Source of the DNA: Mesostigma viride
Lineage: Eukaryota; Streptophyta; Mesostigmatophyceae; Mesostigmatales; Mesostigmataceae
Length of the DNA: 64,000 nucleotides
Direction: 5' to 3'
NCBI GenBank assembly: GCA_009746045.1
Contig: RPFO01000111.1
Location: 137,001 to 201,000, forward strand
In this document: positions 35,301 through 44,766 of the stretch, piece by piece
How the letters are laid out: each line of letters begins with the position of its first letter
How positions within the stretch are numbered: position 1 is the stretch's first letter
Position numbers and translations under genes: made by a program
The notes under the pieces: generated by a model
Seen by the model: the letters and a program-made list of their open reading frames with translations, nothing else
Databases searched by the model: none
Told to the model about the DNA's origin: nothing

Positions 35301-36167
35301 ACGTTGGTGATGTAATTGACATCGGCAGGGACGACGTACAACTCTCTTCGAAGGCAATAAAACCTTAAAGTATTAAATTTTTTTATATTTTATCTTTTCA
35401 ATGTTACGGTACCATGCAGTCGAATAACGGAGATATAGTGATACTCCTCAGGTAGCGGACAAGTTAACATGGCGCAGTGACGTACCGGCTACCGCGTCGA
35501 AGCAGGCATACTCGTTTAAGTGGTCAAACGACTTAACCCCCCCGCAAGCAAGCAAACGATAAAAAAGCTGGCAACCTTTGAAAGCCATGCATTTCATCAA
35601 ATATCGACGCACGTGGACCAATGCGCTACATACCAATAACCCCCCCTGGAAACCTGATGTGGTGCAACCGTTTCACAAGAATTTTACAACCTTGGTAGCA
35701 AGGGGAACGTGGCTAAACCGGCCAAGAAACGCTGCAGTGCCCATTTCGAGCCAACAGAAACCTATGTATCTATGTATATAAGGACATATTTGGGACATCT
35801 CGGCAGGATATAGGACTTCTGCGGCGAGGTTATATTTGATAGAGGAAATCCAACAAGGAAGTTTATCAACCGTGCAGCAACACGGTAGCGCACGAAAAAG
35901 TACATCAGGACAGGAAACGCGCCAAGACCATTGCACAGATGTTTCAAATACATAGTGCACTGAAGATATCCGTACCTGTCCAGGGAAAAAGAACCCAGTT
36001 TGGGGCTTGAATCCCGCAAATTTATTATCGTTTCCTGAAGCTCGCACGCAAAACGCCTTCTTGGTTCGAACGGGGGCAGCCCTGGCCCGTGCAGCCACGG
36101 CATTTCCGGCGAGGGATACCCGGGAGGATAGTCCCGTGACAGCAGGAGCAAGAGTAGCTGACGACAT
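29349..36167 (-). CDS. MCAT: malonyl-CoA:acyl-carrier-protein transacylase, plastid
   Basis: Moves malonyl groups from CoA to ACP for plastid fatty-acid synthesis. Ten exons, minus strand: 36167-35976, 34808-34720, 34408-34342, 33886-33744, 32722-32674, 32215-32078, 31821-31741, 31022-30846, 30207-30121, 29411-29349. All are GT/AG with matching phases; 1,086 nt, 361 aa, close to plant MCATs. Residues 1-50 are Ala/Ser/Arg-rich, consistent with a transit peptide. GFFFPGQGAQSVGM (junction of exons 1-2) opens the fold. The nucleophile is the Ser of GLSLGEY (about 150), and the catalytic His is in AGAFHTRYM (about 263). QKRGESMQ supplies the conserved Arg region, and TSPVQWEST and GIFKRINK match the C-terminus. 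Exon ends 3, 8 and 9 are duplicated in their introns, and intron 4 hosts a TIR element. No missing residue was noted. Confidence 0.95.
29960..30130 (-). repeat. three degenerate copies of the MCAT exon-9 end and donor
   Basis: The true exon end encodes YEIGPNK before GTGAGG at 30120. Reading the same strand into the intron gives CKMGPSK followed by GTGGGT, a shorter GLNKVGHNK block, and DEMAPNK. The copies are separated by C-rich or A/C-rich filler. They look like successive decayed duplications of the last ~30 bp of the exon plus its splice site. Confidence 0.75.
30690..30860 (-). repeat. degenerate copies of the MCAT exon-8 donor
   Basis: The true boundary is CTCGCCAAGCAG followed by GTACGG (30846/30845). 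About 50 and 100 bp into the intron the sense strand has CTGGCCAAGCAGGTGAGG and GGACCAAACAGGTGAGAG, plus weaker CTTGGCCAC-containing blocks on the plus strand near 30700. Confidence 0.6.
31040..31146 (-). repeat. (TTCCCCCTCC)n array before the MCAT exon-8 acceptor
   Basis: About ten perfect decamers. They are C-rich on the sense strand and end about 20 bp upstream of the acceptor at 31023. Confidence 0.9.
32891..33591. mobile_element. long-TIR DNA element in intron 4 of MCAT
   Basis: About 100-bp imperfect inverted ends face each other. Shared blocks are a GACTTA...TTTTTTTGCAAA segment, GAGATTAA followed by AAGAGGTACCTTGAAATTA, and the mirror image near 33505-33560. A perfect 16-bp direct repeat, AACAGGAGGAAAAATG, borders them at 32875-32890 and 33592-33607. 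Only an 86-codon frame of unknown type (33081-33341) lies inside. Long TIRs suggest a Mutator-like MITE, but 16 bp is longer than the usual 9-11-bp duplication, so the superfamily is uncertain. Confidence 0.65.
34247..34350 (-). repeat. copies of the MCAT exon-3 donor
   Basis: The true boundary is CATCAGCCAG followed by GTAGGGG (34342/34341). Downstream in the intron the sense strand repeats ACATCAGGCAGGTAGGGC (near 34284-34302) and CTGTCAGCCAGGTAGGGC (near 34249-34268). Confidence 0.75.
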
Positions 36168-36788
36168 GTTTAGGATGATATGTGCTGCAGTTGCCTGTCT
36201 CAGCTATGGCGCCAGAAGCACGAGCGTGTGTACACCAGCCTGCCCAGCCGGGGACGACCTCCTGTAGAATGCCAGACCGTGCACCGGAACGCGTGACGTA
36301 AGCTGCACCGCATTGATATTTTCCAGAAAATATCAAGGTCTTGCAACAGCGCTCCGAGGGCGCGGCGCGTGCTCAGAAGGCCCCCAGGAAACCATTCTGA
36401 GCGACGCAACTCCCCTTGTTTTACCTCCCAAATGTAAAAAACCTGCACTTTTGGAAGTTACCGGTTAGAAAAGTTACTTTGATCCTGCTTGATTGTTATT
36501 AATTCCGATGTAATGGGCGTCAGCAGTCAGCACTCAGCAGGGGGCTGCTGCACGTTGTTAGGCGTATTTCCGGGTGAATGGGTATTTTTATTAACCAATA
36601 GGAATATCATTAGGTTAAGAGGTACCACGTATCGACCAGCTGGTTACCCTCTGAGGGTAGTGTGATAGGTGAAAGGTTTAGAAAGGAGCATTGTTAGGCG
36701 TATTCATCCTTGGGTCAGCTTCATCATCAAAATGTTTTGCTCAATGGTCAATGCGCATGTTCAGTTTCTAACCGTAAAATTAAAAGCC
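36168..36788. other. upstream region of MCAT
   Basis: Contains the MCAT 5' UTR and presumed promoter. No named motif or second gene was seen. Confidence 0.4.
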
Positions 36789-36799
36789 AAACGGCTTAT

Positions 36800-36868
36800 A
36801 TGTTGTTGTTCTTGTTGCTGTTGTTGACTTGTTAGTTGTTGCCCACGCCGCACATGGGCAGCAGAGAG
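36800..36868 (-). mobile_element. micro-retroposon (hairpin plus AAC-rich tail), 11-bp TSD
   Basis: On the minus strand a short sequence contains the hairpin arms GCCCA and TGGGC around the loop TGTGCGGCG, then an (AAC)n-like tail. The direct repeat AAACGGCTTAT flanks it at 36789-36799 and 36869-36879. It matches the 3' terminus of a retroelement whose body is not in this window. Confidence 0.75.
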
Positions 36869-36974
36869 AAACGGCTTATGTACCGCGCGGCATTCGGCAC
36901 ACTAGGCACTCGGCAGGCGCGCAACAACAACAACTTGAACAAGCTTGAACAACACTGGCTACACAGTCTTCTAG

Positions 36975-37027
36975 CTGCCCATGTGCGGCGTGGGCAACAA
37001 CAACAAAAAAAAAAAAAAAAAAAAAAA
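36975..37027 (+). mobile_element. 53-bp micro-retroposon, 9-bp TSD
   Basis: Consists of CTGCCCATGTGCGGCGTGGG, a terminal C, a few AAC units and about 25 A. The direct repeat GTCTTCTAG flanks it at 36966-36974 and 37028-37036. It is the same hairpin as at 36800-36868, in the opposite orientation, and only about 20 bp of body remains. Confidence 0.8.
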
Positions 37028-37036
37028 GTCTTCTAG

Positions 37037-38768
37037 AATGTCTTCTAAGATTCTTCTACAGTAAGACAATACCTGCGGTCGCCCAGGACAACTGCCACGC
37101 CCTGTGTCGTGGGCAACAAGCCAACAACAGCTGCCACGCCCAGTGTCTTTTTGCGTGCTATCACTGCTATGACTGCTGTCGTTGAGGTTGTTTGGTTCGG
37201 GCATGACCTCTGGATATTCAGCGCAACGTCGGGTATATATATATAATTACAACTATACTAGGAAGTAGAATATTTGGCCCGGCTTTCCATCGAATACATG
37301 CATACCAAGTACGCTGAGTACTTAGCGTTGTAGGGTGACTTGCCGCACGTACACGCCGCATGTACATGGAATTGCCCGCCCTTTACCCAAGGAAATGCTG
37401 TTTCGGACATGGAAAATCTTCACAGGTAGCCAGTGTGTTGTCCGGTCGCAGGCGTTTAGCAGTCTCCGAGTCAGCATTTGTGATCGGGTCTATACTTCTA
37501 CTTTTACTTCGTAAAGCATCAGTGGCTGTCTCGGGGGTTAATATGCTGCCACGTGCGACGCGCTCCTGATTTTGGTTCATCCATGCTGACGATCTTCGAG
37601 GGAAGAAATGATGAGACGGCATTTCGTAGACTTTGAGGGAACCACTGTGATTCAATTGGTCGTACCTTAGGAGGGCACGTCCGTTGCATAAATTGTACCA
37701 GCCGAAAGGGATGCAGGCCGTGCTGTGGCCTCCAACCGTTGTACTTGGAATAATGCGTTTGTGTTTGTTTCCATACATCCAATTTGGGGCTTTCCACGTC
37801 CCACGAGCAACGGTTCCTTGACACAGTGTCCTGCCTGCTGTGTTGCTTCACAGCAATTTGACTGTGAGCATCTGTGGGCTGGCGAGTGGGAGTGCACACA
37901 GTAGTCCCACAATTTTTATACTTAGCACACTTGCTAACCGTACGAGTGTGGGTGGGCAGGCTTCTACAGTTGGGATGGATGACTTTGTTTGCCTCCGTTT
38001 GTCAGGATGGTGTTTGGTGCTTTGGATGGAATTAAGTCATGGCAGGCTTGTGCTCTCCTAATTGCATCGCCATGTTCGATGATTTCCAAGTCTAAAAGGC
38101 CGGTTGGTTGCCAGCCTTGTCTCTCTCCTCGTCTTCCTCCATCTTTCCCAGCAAATGTCATTGTTGCTTGTCATGATGTGCTTGATGATAAACGTTTGTT
38201 TGCTACCCACTTTCCTGGCTACACCTGCCCGAGGCGCATACACACAATGCACTCTTTTCTTTCCCATTTCGTGTCCACCCATGCAGTGCTACATGCTGGC
38301 CCTGGCTGAGGTTCAGTGCTTCCTCTTGTCGCAGTTCCTGCTGCATACAGCGGGACCGCTATCCCAGGGCTTCATCATCCAAGGATGATCCAAACGACCC
38401 TAGAGATCGTGCATGATGGGGAAGCTGGCGTGAACATTGTGTGTGCTCTAGGTGCACTTGACAATTCATCCTGACGTTGTACTATGTGGGAGAATCTCCG
38501 CAGTCCAGGGATAGTTGTCTCACTTAAGGTGGACCGTAGGTACCCCCACCCCCCCCTGCCAGGGAGGTTGATGCGTAATCATATGTGCAGACATCAATAA
38601 GCTTGTCATGATAGCTCAGCTGAAAGGTCTCATCAAGAGGATCCAGAATCGCGTGTACGACACCCAAATTGAAATCTTCAACTACAACTTAGCAAGTGGC
38701 AAGTTGCAGCAGCTAAAAATAGGTATTGGCTCCCCAGGCACATGGATTGACTTTCTCCCACATTTTAT
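37037..38768. other. no recognised gene; one exon-like stretch
   Basis: No frame shows family resemblance. The stretch 38594-38725 (plus) is exon-like: it follows a CAG, is open, and includes LKGLIKRIQNRVYDTQIEIF before a possible GTATTG donor. Another CAG-led open stretch starts near 38285. I cannot assign either to a gene. Confidence 0.25.
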
Positions 38769-38937
38769 CAAGGAGACAACCAGCGCAGGCCAGAAATCGG
38801 GAGAACCCGGACCATGGTAGCTCGAGCCTGCCGTTATCTTGTCCGCGTGTTCGCGTCGTTCAGGATGATGAATATGAATGGTGATGGAAATGTGTAGCCT
38901 TGTGCATTGAAATTATGGCTGGCTTACGTGTAGAGCG
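38769..38937 (+). mobile_element. 169-bp SINE-like element (R1), 9-bp TSD
   Basis: Runs from CAAGGAGACAACCAGCG to TTACGTGTAGAGCG with no inverted termini and no A-tail. ACATTTTAT flanks it at 38760-38768 and 38938-38946. A second complete copy (48105-48468 minus a nested insertion) is also 169 bp. It contains TGGTAGCTCRAGCC and, in the second copy, GTTCGAGTC, loosely like pol III A and B boxes, so a tRNA-derived SINE is possible but unproven. Confidence 0.7.
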
Positions 38938-39341
38938 ACATTTTATATGACACTGAAGGGATGTTACGTCCTTGGAATTTCAAAGCCCCAGGTCAAACGG
39001 AAAAGGTTTACTATTTTAAGGTTTCATGTTTGAAATGTGGTTGTTTCCATGCAAAGAGCAGCCTCCAAATTCATAACTTGGCCACCTCTAGAAATCACGC
39101 GGACTGAACAGGCTAACTCGCCGTGGACTGGTACCTAACTAATTGGCTGCACAAATTCAGCGTCGATCAGAAGATTTGTATTGTGGCCATGCCTAGGTTG
39201 GGGGGATGCCCCCCCCCCCCATTTGGCCAGAAGTGTGACCTTTTGGCTGGGCTGGGTGCACTTTTGGCGGGGCGCGCCAGCTGGCGCCAAAGTCCTGGCG
39301 CCGGGTACGGAAGGTTACCTATGGTCCACCTTAATAGTCTT

Positions 39342-40883
39342 GCAGCCGAATTCGAGGACACAGGTGTTATGCTGCTCTTCCGGGACATCTGCAACCGCCT
39401 TCTGCTGTCGTCGCAACCACCTCCAGCGGCTTGGCAACACAGTTTTCGCACGATGCTGTACAAGAACAAGGGGTCGCCTGCCGACCCCGGCAACTACAGA
39501 GGGGTGTGCATTCAAAGTGCCCCCCTCAAGCTTCTTATGCGGCTCACCCTGAACCGCCTGCGCACGGCCCTGGACGGTCACCTCAGCGAGACTCAGCACG
39601 GCTTCCGTTCAGGTCGCAACACAGTACAGGCGCTCTTCGCTACTCGCCGACTGGTGGAGGAACTGCAACGCCTTCAGCCTGGTGAGTCCCCTTTGCACCT
39701 TGTGCTGGTGGACTTCATCAAAGCCTTCGATTCGGTTTTCTGGCCTGCGCTTTGGGACATCCTCGAGTTGTTCCGGATCCCCCGCCCCCTGATTGCTGTC
39801 ATCCGCAACCTGTATGAAGGGTCCACCACTTCGGTGCGCACTTCTTACGGGACCACGCCCCCATGCCCTTTACAGAAGGGTGTGTGGCAGGGCTGCGTGT
39901 TGTCGCCCTACCTGTTCATTATTGTTGTCGAATACGTAATGATTCAGGCGCGCAAGCGATTTGCCCGCATTGTGGGCAGGGAACCAGGAGTGCAGGTGGC
40001 TAACAAATTCTGGCATGGCGGTGCGGACACGGAGATTCGGCTAGCAGACATCATTTACGCGGACGACACCACCCTCTTCGAGGACATGGAGCACGTGCAG
40101 ACATGGCTTGACTGCCTGGCTCTCGAGGCCCGTGCAGTGGGGCTGGAGGTCAGCAAGAAGACAGAGGCCCTGGCGGTTGGGCTCACCAACCCAGCGCCGC
40201 CCCTCTATCTCCTAGACGGCTCTCGAGTCCCGTATCGGGACCGCGTTAAGCTGCTGGGCAGCCTGCTCCCCAGCTGCGAGGCTGATGTGGACCATCGCAT
40301 CTCCCTCGCCTGGCACGCTTTACGTCAGTACCGGGCCCTGTGGCGCAAGCCCCTGGGCAAGATCGAGAAACAGGACCTGTTCAAGGTCCTCGTCCTTCCT
40401 GTTCTCACGTATGGCGCCGAGACGTGGACCCTCACCGCCGACCTGGCCCGCAAGCTGGACGGCGCGGTCACCAGCATGCTGCGTTCCATTTTCAGAGTAG
40501 GATATGCTGCTCATGTCCGCAATGAGGACCTGTACCAGGGCATGCCCTATATCACCAGCACAATTAAGCAACGCCGCCTGCAGCTTGTAGGGCACCTAGC
40601 TCGCACCAACCAGGTAGACACCTCACGTGGCCCCCCCGCAGGACTGCGACCAGCTCAGCCTGGCCGGCACCTCCTGACGTGGGCTGGGCCTAGTGATGTT
40701 AGACGCCGCAAGGCCCGCACCTTCAAGGAACAGCTAGTAGAGGACATGGGGGGCCTCGGCCTCTCCGTGATTTGGAAGAAGATGATGGACAAGGCCAAGT
40801 GGGCCCAGGTCATAGAGGACAATGAGCCCCCCCCAGTGGGGAAGCGCCCGCGTGTGCAATCCCGCGGGAGGCACGCCAGATAG
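39342..40883 (+). CDS. reverse transcriptase (LINE family A), 5'-truncated
   Basis: The frame is uninterrupted from the truncation point to TAG at 40881-40883 (about 513 codons). It contains the RT motifs in order: QHGFRSGRNT, VDFIKAFDSVFW, GVWQGCVLSPYLFI, the catalytic YADDT, KTEALAVG and VKLLGS. The LINE C-terminal segment LTYGAETWTLT...GHLART and a basic tail follow. There is no endonuclease domain. The frame happens to stay open upstream of the insertion to an ATG at 39123, so a chimeric 586-residue reading exists; its first 73 codons are flanking DNA. Transcription is unknown. Confidence 0.85.
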   Translation, partial: AAEFEDTGVMLLFRDICNRLLLSSQPPPAAWQHSFRTMLYKNKGSPADPGNYRGVCIQSAPLKLLMRLTLNRLRTALDGHLSETQHGFRSGRNTVQALFATRRLVEELQRLQPGESPLHLVLVDFIKAFDSVFWPALWDILELFRIPRPLIAVIRNLYEGSTTSVRTSYGTTPPCPLQKGVWQGCVLSPYLFIIVVEYVMIQARKRFARIVGREPGVQVANKFWHGGADTEIRLADIIYADDTTLFEDMEHVQTWLDCLALEARAVGLEVSKKTEALAVGLTNPAPPLYLLDGSRVPYRDRVKLLGSLLPSCEADVDHRISLAWHALRQYRALWRKPLGKIEKQDLFKVLVLPVLTYGAETWTLTADLARKLDGAVTSMLRSIFRVGYAAHVRNEDLYQGMPYITSTIKQRRLQLVGHLARTNQVDTSRGPPAGLRPAQPGRHLLTWAGPSDVRRRKARTFKEQLVEDMGGLGLSVIWKKMMDKAKWAQVIEDNEPPPVGKRPRVQSRGRHAR

Positions 40884-41050
40884 CTCCCCCTCATGCGGCT
40901 GCCTAGATAGATGTTGTAGTTAGCATGTTGTTAGATAGATGTAGATAGATTAGACCGGTAGGAATGTTGCACCCATCCATCCATCCATCGGGGTTAATGC
41001 TCCGTGACTCCCCAACGGGAGCACGAGTCTAATTAATTAATTAATTAATT
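39342..41050 (+). mobile_element. LINE family A, 5'-truncated copy with open RT frame
   Basis: A non-LTR retrotransposon copy lacking its 5' part, including any endonuclease. It ends with a 3' UTR containing (CATC)n, a hairpin at 41003-41025 and a (TTAA)n tail. The direct repeat AATAGTCTT at 39333-39341 and 41051-41059 marks the target site. The insertion lies exactly at the 5' junction of a second, older family A copy. Confidence 0.85.
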
Positions 41051-41059
41051 AATAGTCTT

Positions 41060-42200
41060 ATCGTGGGCAGGGAACCAGGAGTTCAGGTTGCTAACAAATT
41101 CTGGCATGGCGGTGCGGACACGGAGATTCGGCTGGCAGACATCATTTACACAGACGACACCACCCTCTTCGAGGACACTGAGCACGTGCAGACATGGCTT
41201 GACTGCCTGGCTCTCGAGGCCCGTGCAGTGGGGCTGGAGGTCAGCAAGAAGACAGAGGCCCTGGCGGTTGGGCTCACCAACTCACCGCCGCCCCTCTATC
41301 TCCTAGACGGCTCTCGAGTTCTGTATCGGAACCGCGTTAAGCTGCTGGGCAGCCTGCTCCCCAGCTGCGAGGTTGATGTGGACCATCGCATCTCCCTCGC
41401 CTGGCACGCTTTACGCCAGTACCGGGCCCTGTGGCGCAAGCCCCTGGGCAAGATCGAGAAACAGGACCTGTTCAAGGTCCTCGTCCTTCCTGTTCTCACG
41501 TATGGAGCCGAGACGTGGACTCTCACCGCCGACCTGGCCCGCAAGCTGGACGGCGCGGTCACCAGCATGCTGCGTTCCATTTTCAGAGTAGGATATGCTG
41601 CTCATGTCCGCAATGAGGACCTGTACCAGGGCATGCCCTATATCACCAGCAACGACGCCTGCAGCTAGTAGGGCACCTAGCTCGCACCAACCAGGTAGAC
41701 ACCTCACGTGGCCCCCCCGCAGGACTGCGACCAGCCCAGCATGGCCGGCACCTCCTGACGTGGGCTGGGCCCAGTGATGTTAGACGCCGCAAGGCCCGCA
41801 CCTTCAAAGAACAGCTAGTAGAGGACATGGGGGGCCTAGGCCTCTCCGTGATTTGGAAGAAGATGATGGACAAGGCCAAGTGGGCCCAGGTCATAGAGGA
41901 CAACGAGCCCCCCCCAGTGGGGAAGCGCCCGCGCGTGCAATCCCGCGGGAGGCACGCCAGATAGCTCCCCTAGGGCAGCGTGCGGCTGCCTAGACAGATG
42001 TTGTAGTTAGAATGCTGTTAGATAGATGTAGTATTTAGCCAATGTAGATAGATTAGACCGGTAGGACTGTTTGCACCCATCCATCCATCCATCGGGGTTA
42101 ATGCTCCGTGACTCCCCAACGGGAGCACGAGTCTAATTAATTAATTAATCGGGGTTAATGCTCCGTGACTCCCCAACGGGAGCACGCGGGTCTAATTAAT
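41060..42200 (+). mobile_element. LINE family A, second truncated copy, defective
   Basis: Closely similar to the first copy from VGREPGVQV onward. A small deletion near 41652 (compare 40561) shifts the frame just after YITS, so the protein is broken. The 3' end is duplicated: two hairpins (42107-42129 and 42164-42186) each have their own TTAA-type tail. Copy 1 sits at its 5' end. Confidence 0.8.
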
Positions 42201-42207
42201 TAATTAA

Positions 42208-42425
42208 TTAATCACTCCCCGGAAAGGAGAACTTTTGCGGATGACTGTAGGTGTCAGTTGGCGATGCCTTAGGATCCGGAGACGTCCGTCCTATAGTCAA
42301 CAAAAGTTGGTGCGAGAGGTCCCCAGTTCGATTCCGGCCTAGATTCATTTGCAGATCGCGTTTTCCGCAGACCGGCACTGAACGCAAATGGTTTTCACCT
42401 TTGCAGCGTTCCAAATCAGAATAGA
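42208..42425 (+). mobile_element. tRNA-like SINE / MITE composite unit
   Basis: A unit starting ATCACTCCCCGG contains TAGTCAACAAAAGTTGG (A-box-like) and CCAGTTCGATTCCGG (B-box-like, tRNA T-arm), followed by CATTTGC...GCAAATG inverted ends about 50 bp apart. The A-to-B spacing is shorter than in a tRNA, so this is not a functional tRNA gene. The same unit recurs at 63042-63575 and partly at 62772-62872. Confidence 0.55.
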
Positions 42426-42487
42426 TATAGAGTATAAGATTGTTCTCTCTCTATTATATAAGATTGTTCTGTCTCTATCACTTCATA

Positions 42488-42609
42488 AGATGGTTTTGTA
42501 GCTAGATTAGACCGGTAGGATTGTGTGTGCCCATCCATCCATCCATCCATCGCCGGGGTTAATGCTCCGTGGCTCCCCAACGGGAGCACGAGATTAATTA
42601 ATTAATTTT
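42488..42609 (+). mobile_element. LINE family A 3' end fragment
   Basis: From TAGATTAGACCGGTAGGA through (CATC)n and a hairpin (42568-42590) to a TTAA tail. TAGTCTTA after its tail (42610-42617) matches TAGTCTTA at 41053-41060, so the whole cluster may derive from one original insertion later rearranged. Confidence 0.65.
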
Positions 42610-42626
42610 TAGTCTTACTAATATAA

Positions 42627-42660
42627 CATCAAGGAGACAACCAGCGCAGGCCAGAAATCG
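42627..42660 (+). repeat. truncated R1 SINE-like fragment
   Basis: The first ~30 bp of the 169-bp R1 element (CAAGGAGACAACCAGCGCAG...) are present, after which the similarity ends. Confidence 0.55.
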
Positions 42661-44766
42661 GATAACGTGAACATGCTAGAAAACATTTAACATGATCAAT
42701 CGACAATGGGACAACCACCGCAGTGTACATCAAGGTGCGTGTACGTATCCTTATTACTAATATCTATATTTATGGTATTCTCCTTGATATTCGGTATTAT
42801 GGTATGCAAACTGTGTGGGATATTGAGCGTTTTGGGTCTTTATACCACAGACAACAGCCACTTGATCTAACAGGAATCCCTATTGCTCGGTCTTGGTTGT
42901 CTCCTCGGACACTGAACGATGATATATGGCCTCATCAGTCATCAACATCCAAAAAGTAAAAACACCATGCAATATCTTGAAAAAAAAAAAAAAAGGCGAT
43001 TCGACACTCTCTACGTATTAACTTCCAGTGAATCATGCAATGAAAAATGTTTACAGATCCTGCTGGCTGTGAAGTGACACCAACAAGGTGGACAGCTATG
43101 GAGTAAGGTGGTTGAATTGTAAGTTCACTGTCCAATCGTGAGGCCTGCAAGTACAAAATTGGTTCCATTTTGCTCAAAGTGGATTTGCCTAAAGGTGCCC
43201 AAGTGTCATTGCTGGCGCGATGAATCCCTACGTGCAACCTACTTGGTTGTGCGCGCATTTTACAACACTGTGAACCATGAAGTTCTAAGGGGCCTAAAAT
43301 AGCTGGACAGCAAGATTAAGGGACCACTCCTATATATACAACAACAGACCATGCCACCATGGAGCAAAAGTTCGGAGATGCACTTTGGGAGCTTCAAGGG
43401 AGATGAAATATAGGGTAGTGTACTGGGCTAGGATTGAAGCCTGAATTCATCAAACGTCTAACCCTGAGAAAGCTAACAAAAAAGCGCATGGATCCCTACC
43501 AGGCTCGGCAACTATCAGCCCTAATGCTACAATTCTGAGGAAGAGCACATTAAGAAATTAGGTAGATTTGTCCCGACCTAAACACAGTATTCTGGACTCG
43601 TAGATGAGTCCCATCCGGAAATAGGATGACCCGGACCAAACGTGTTCGCAAAATTCCTGGTAAGGGCCTGGCCATGCAGCCTGGCCATGCAGGTTTCGAT
43701 CCAAAGTTGAGGCAAATTTGCATCCTTGCCTTAATTAATTAATGCAATTCACAGTCTGATGACTATTAGAGACGGGGATGCGGATGAATTTAAAGATGCT
43801 CATGAGGCTTCGCCTATATTGCCCCAATAAAGTATCAGGATTCACCAGCCGTGACTCTAAGCCCAGCTGAGCCGAGATCCGATGCCCTCGTGCGTGAGCG
43901 AAGCGAAGTTTTTTGTAGAGCTCGAAACTTCTGATAACATTATCTCGTAAACAAATCGGGAATGAAGAAGCTAGAAGTCCCTCGGTATGACGGCAATATT
44001 CCTGACTCGCATGTCCAGAAACCCGCAATTGCGTTTTTCCAGGCATGGAAGCAGTAAAAAGCCACCATGTCGTGCAAAAATCTTGGCAGATGGGCCACCA
44101 CGTGAATCTACCTGGAGGTCAGCAAGACAAGGTGTCCCGGCAAGCATCGAAGCCCAAGGGATTTTTCAGGTTATAACGGTCGGAAACGTGATCACCTGGG
44201 CCAATGAGATCGTTTATCCACTCGAGGGCACGTTCCCGCCCGCCACATCTGGGGTCGTTAGTTCCGTAAACCAACGGGCTGTCTGCGCCAAGTCTGGTGT
44301 TGCCGTATGACGCCCGGGCTGTTGGGCGGGGCACCATTCACCAACGTCTGAGCGCGAGCTGCTGCAGGAGTCTCCGGCCGGTGTGTATTTCAGTTTGGGA
44401 CGATAACCTTGGCAGCGCACGCCCGCGCATGGCACAGGACGACGCACTCTCTCGCGGCCAATTCGTGAATGTGTAATCTAGGAGCCAGCCGCTAAGCCCG
44501 ACGAGCGCGCTACCTTTGAGACGCGGCCAATGTGGATGGGTCCAACGGCAGCTTTGCTCATGCACGTCCTGACAACGTGCCGGCTAACGTGATATCTTGA
44601 AAGCTGGGCGTCTCGGGCTCTAGGCTGCGCGCCTTACCGGCATGAACGTTAAGAAAGCTGCAAGCGTTTAAAATCTCAGATAGCTCTGCAAGTCCTTGCT
44701 GCGTTTTACTTTGCCGGTGTTTCCGGAGGTGGCCTAGCTCCCATTCGTAGGAAGGTCCATCCGAAA
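42661..44766. other. intergenic, no assigned gene
   Basis: Low gene-likeness. Some minus-strand stretches near 44120-44770 are open and protein-like (for example MTFSDGPSYEWELGHLRKHR from 44773, and RALEWINDLIGPGDHV near 44200), but no consistent spliced model or family emerged. Confidence 0.3.

Noticed and set aside
38608..38820. 70-codon frame as a gene
   Set aside because: Its last third is the R1 insertion. At most the first part is an exon, and no gene model supports it.
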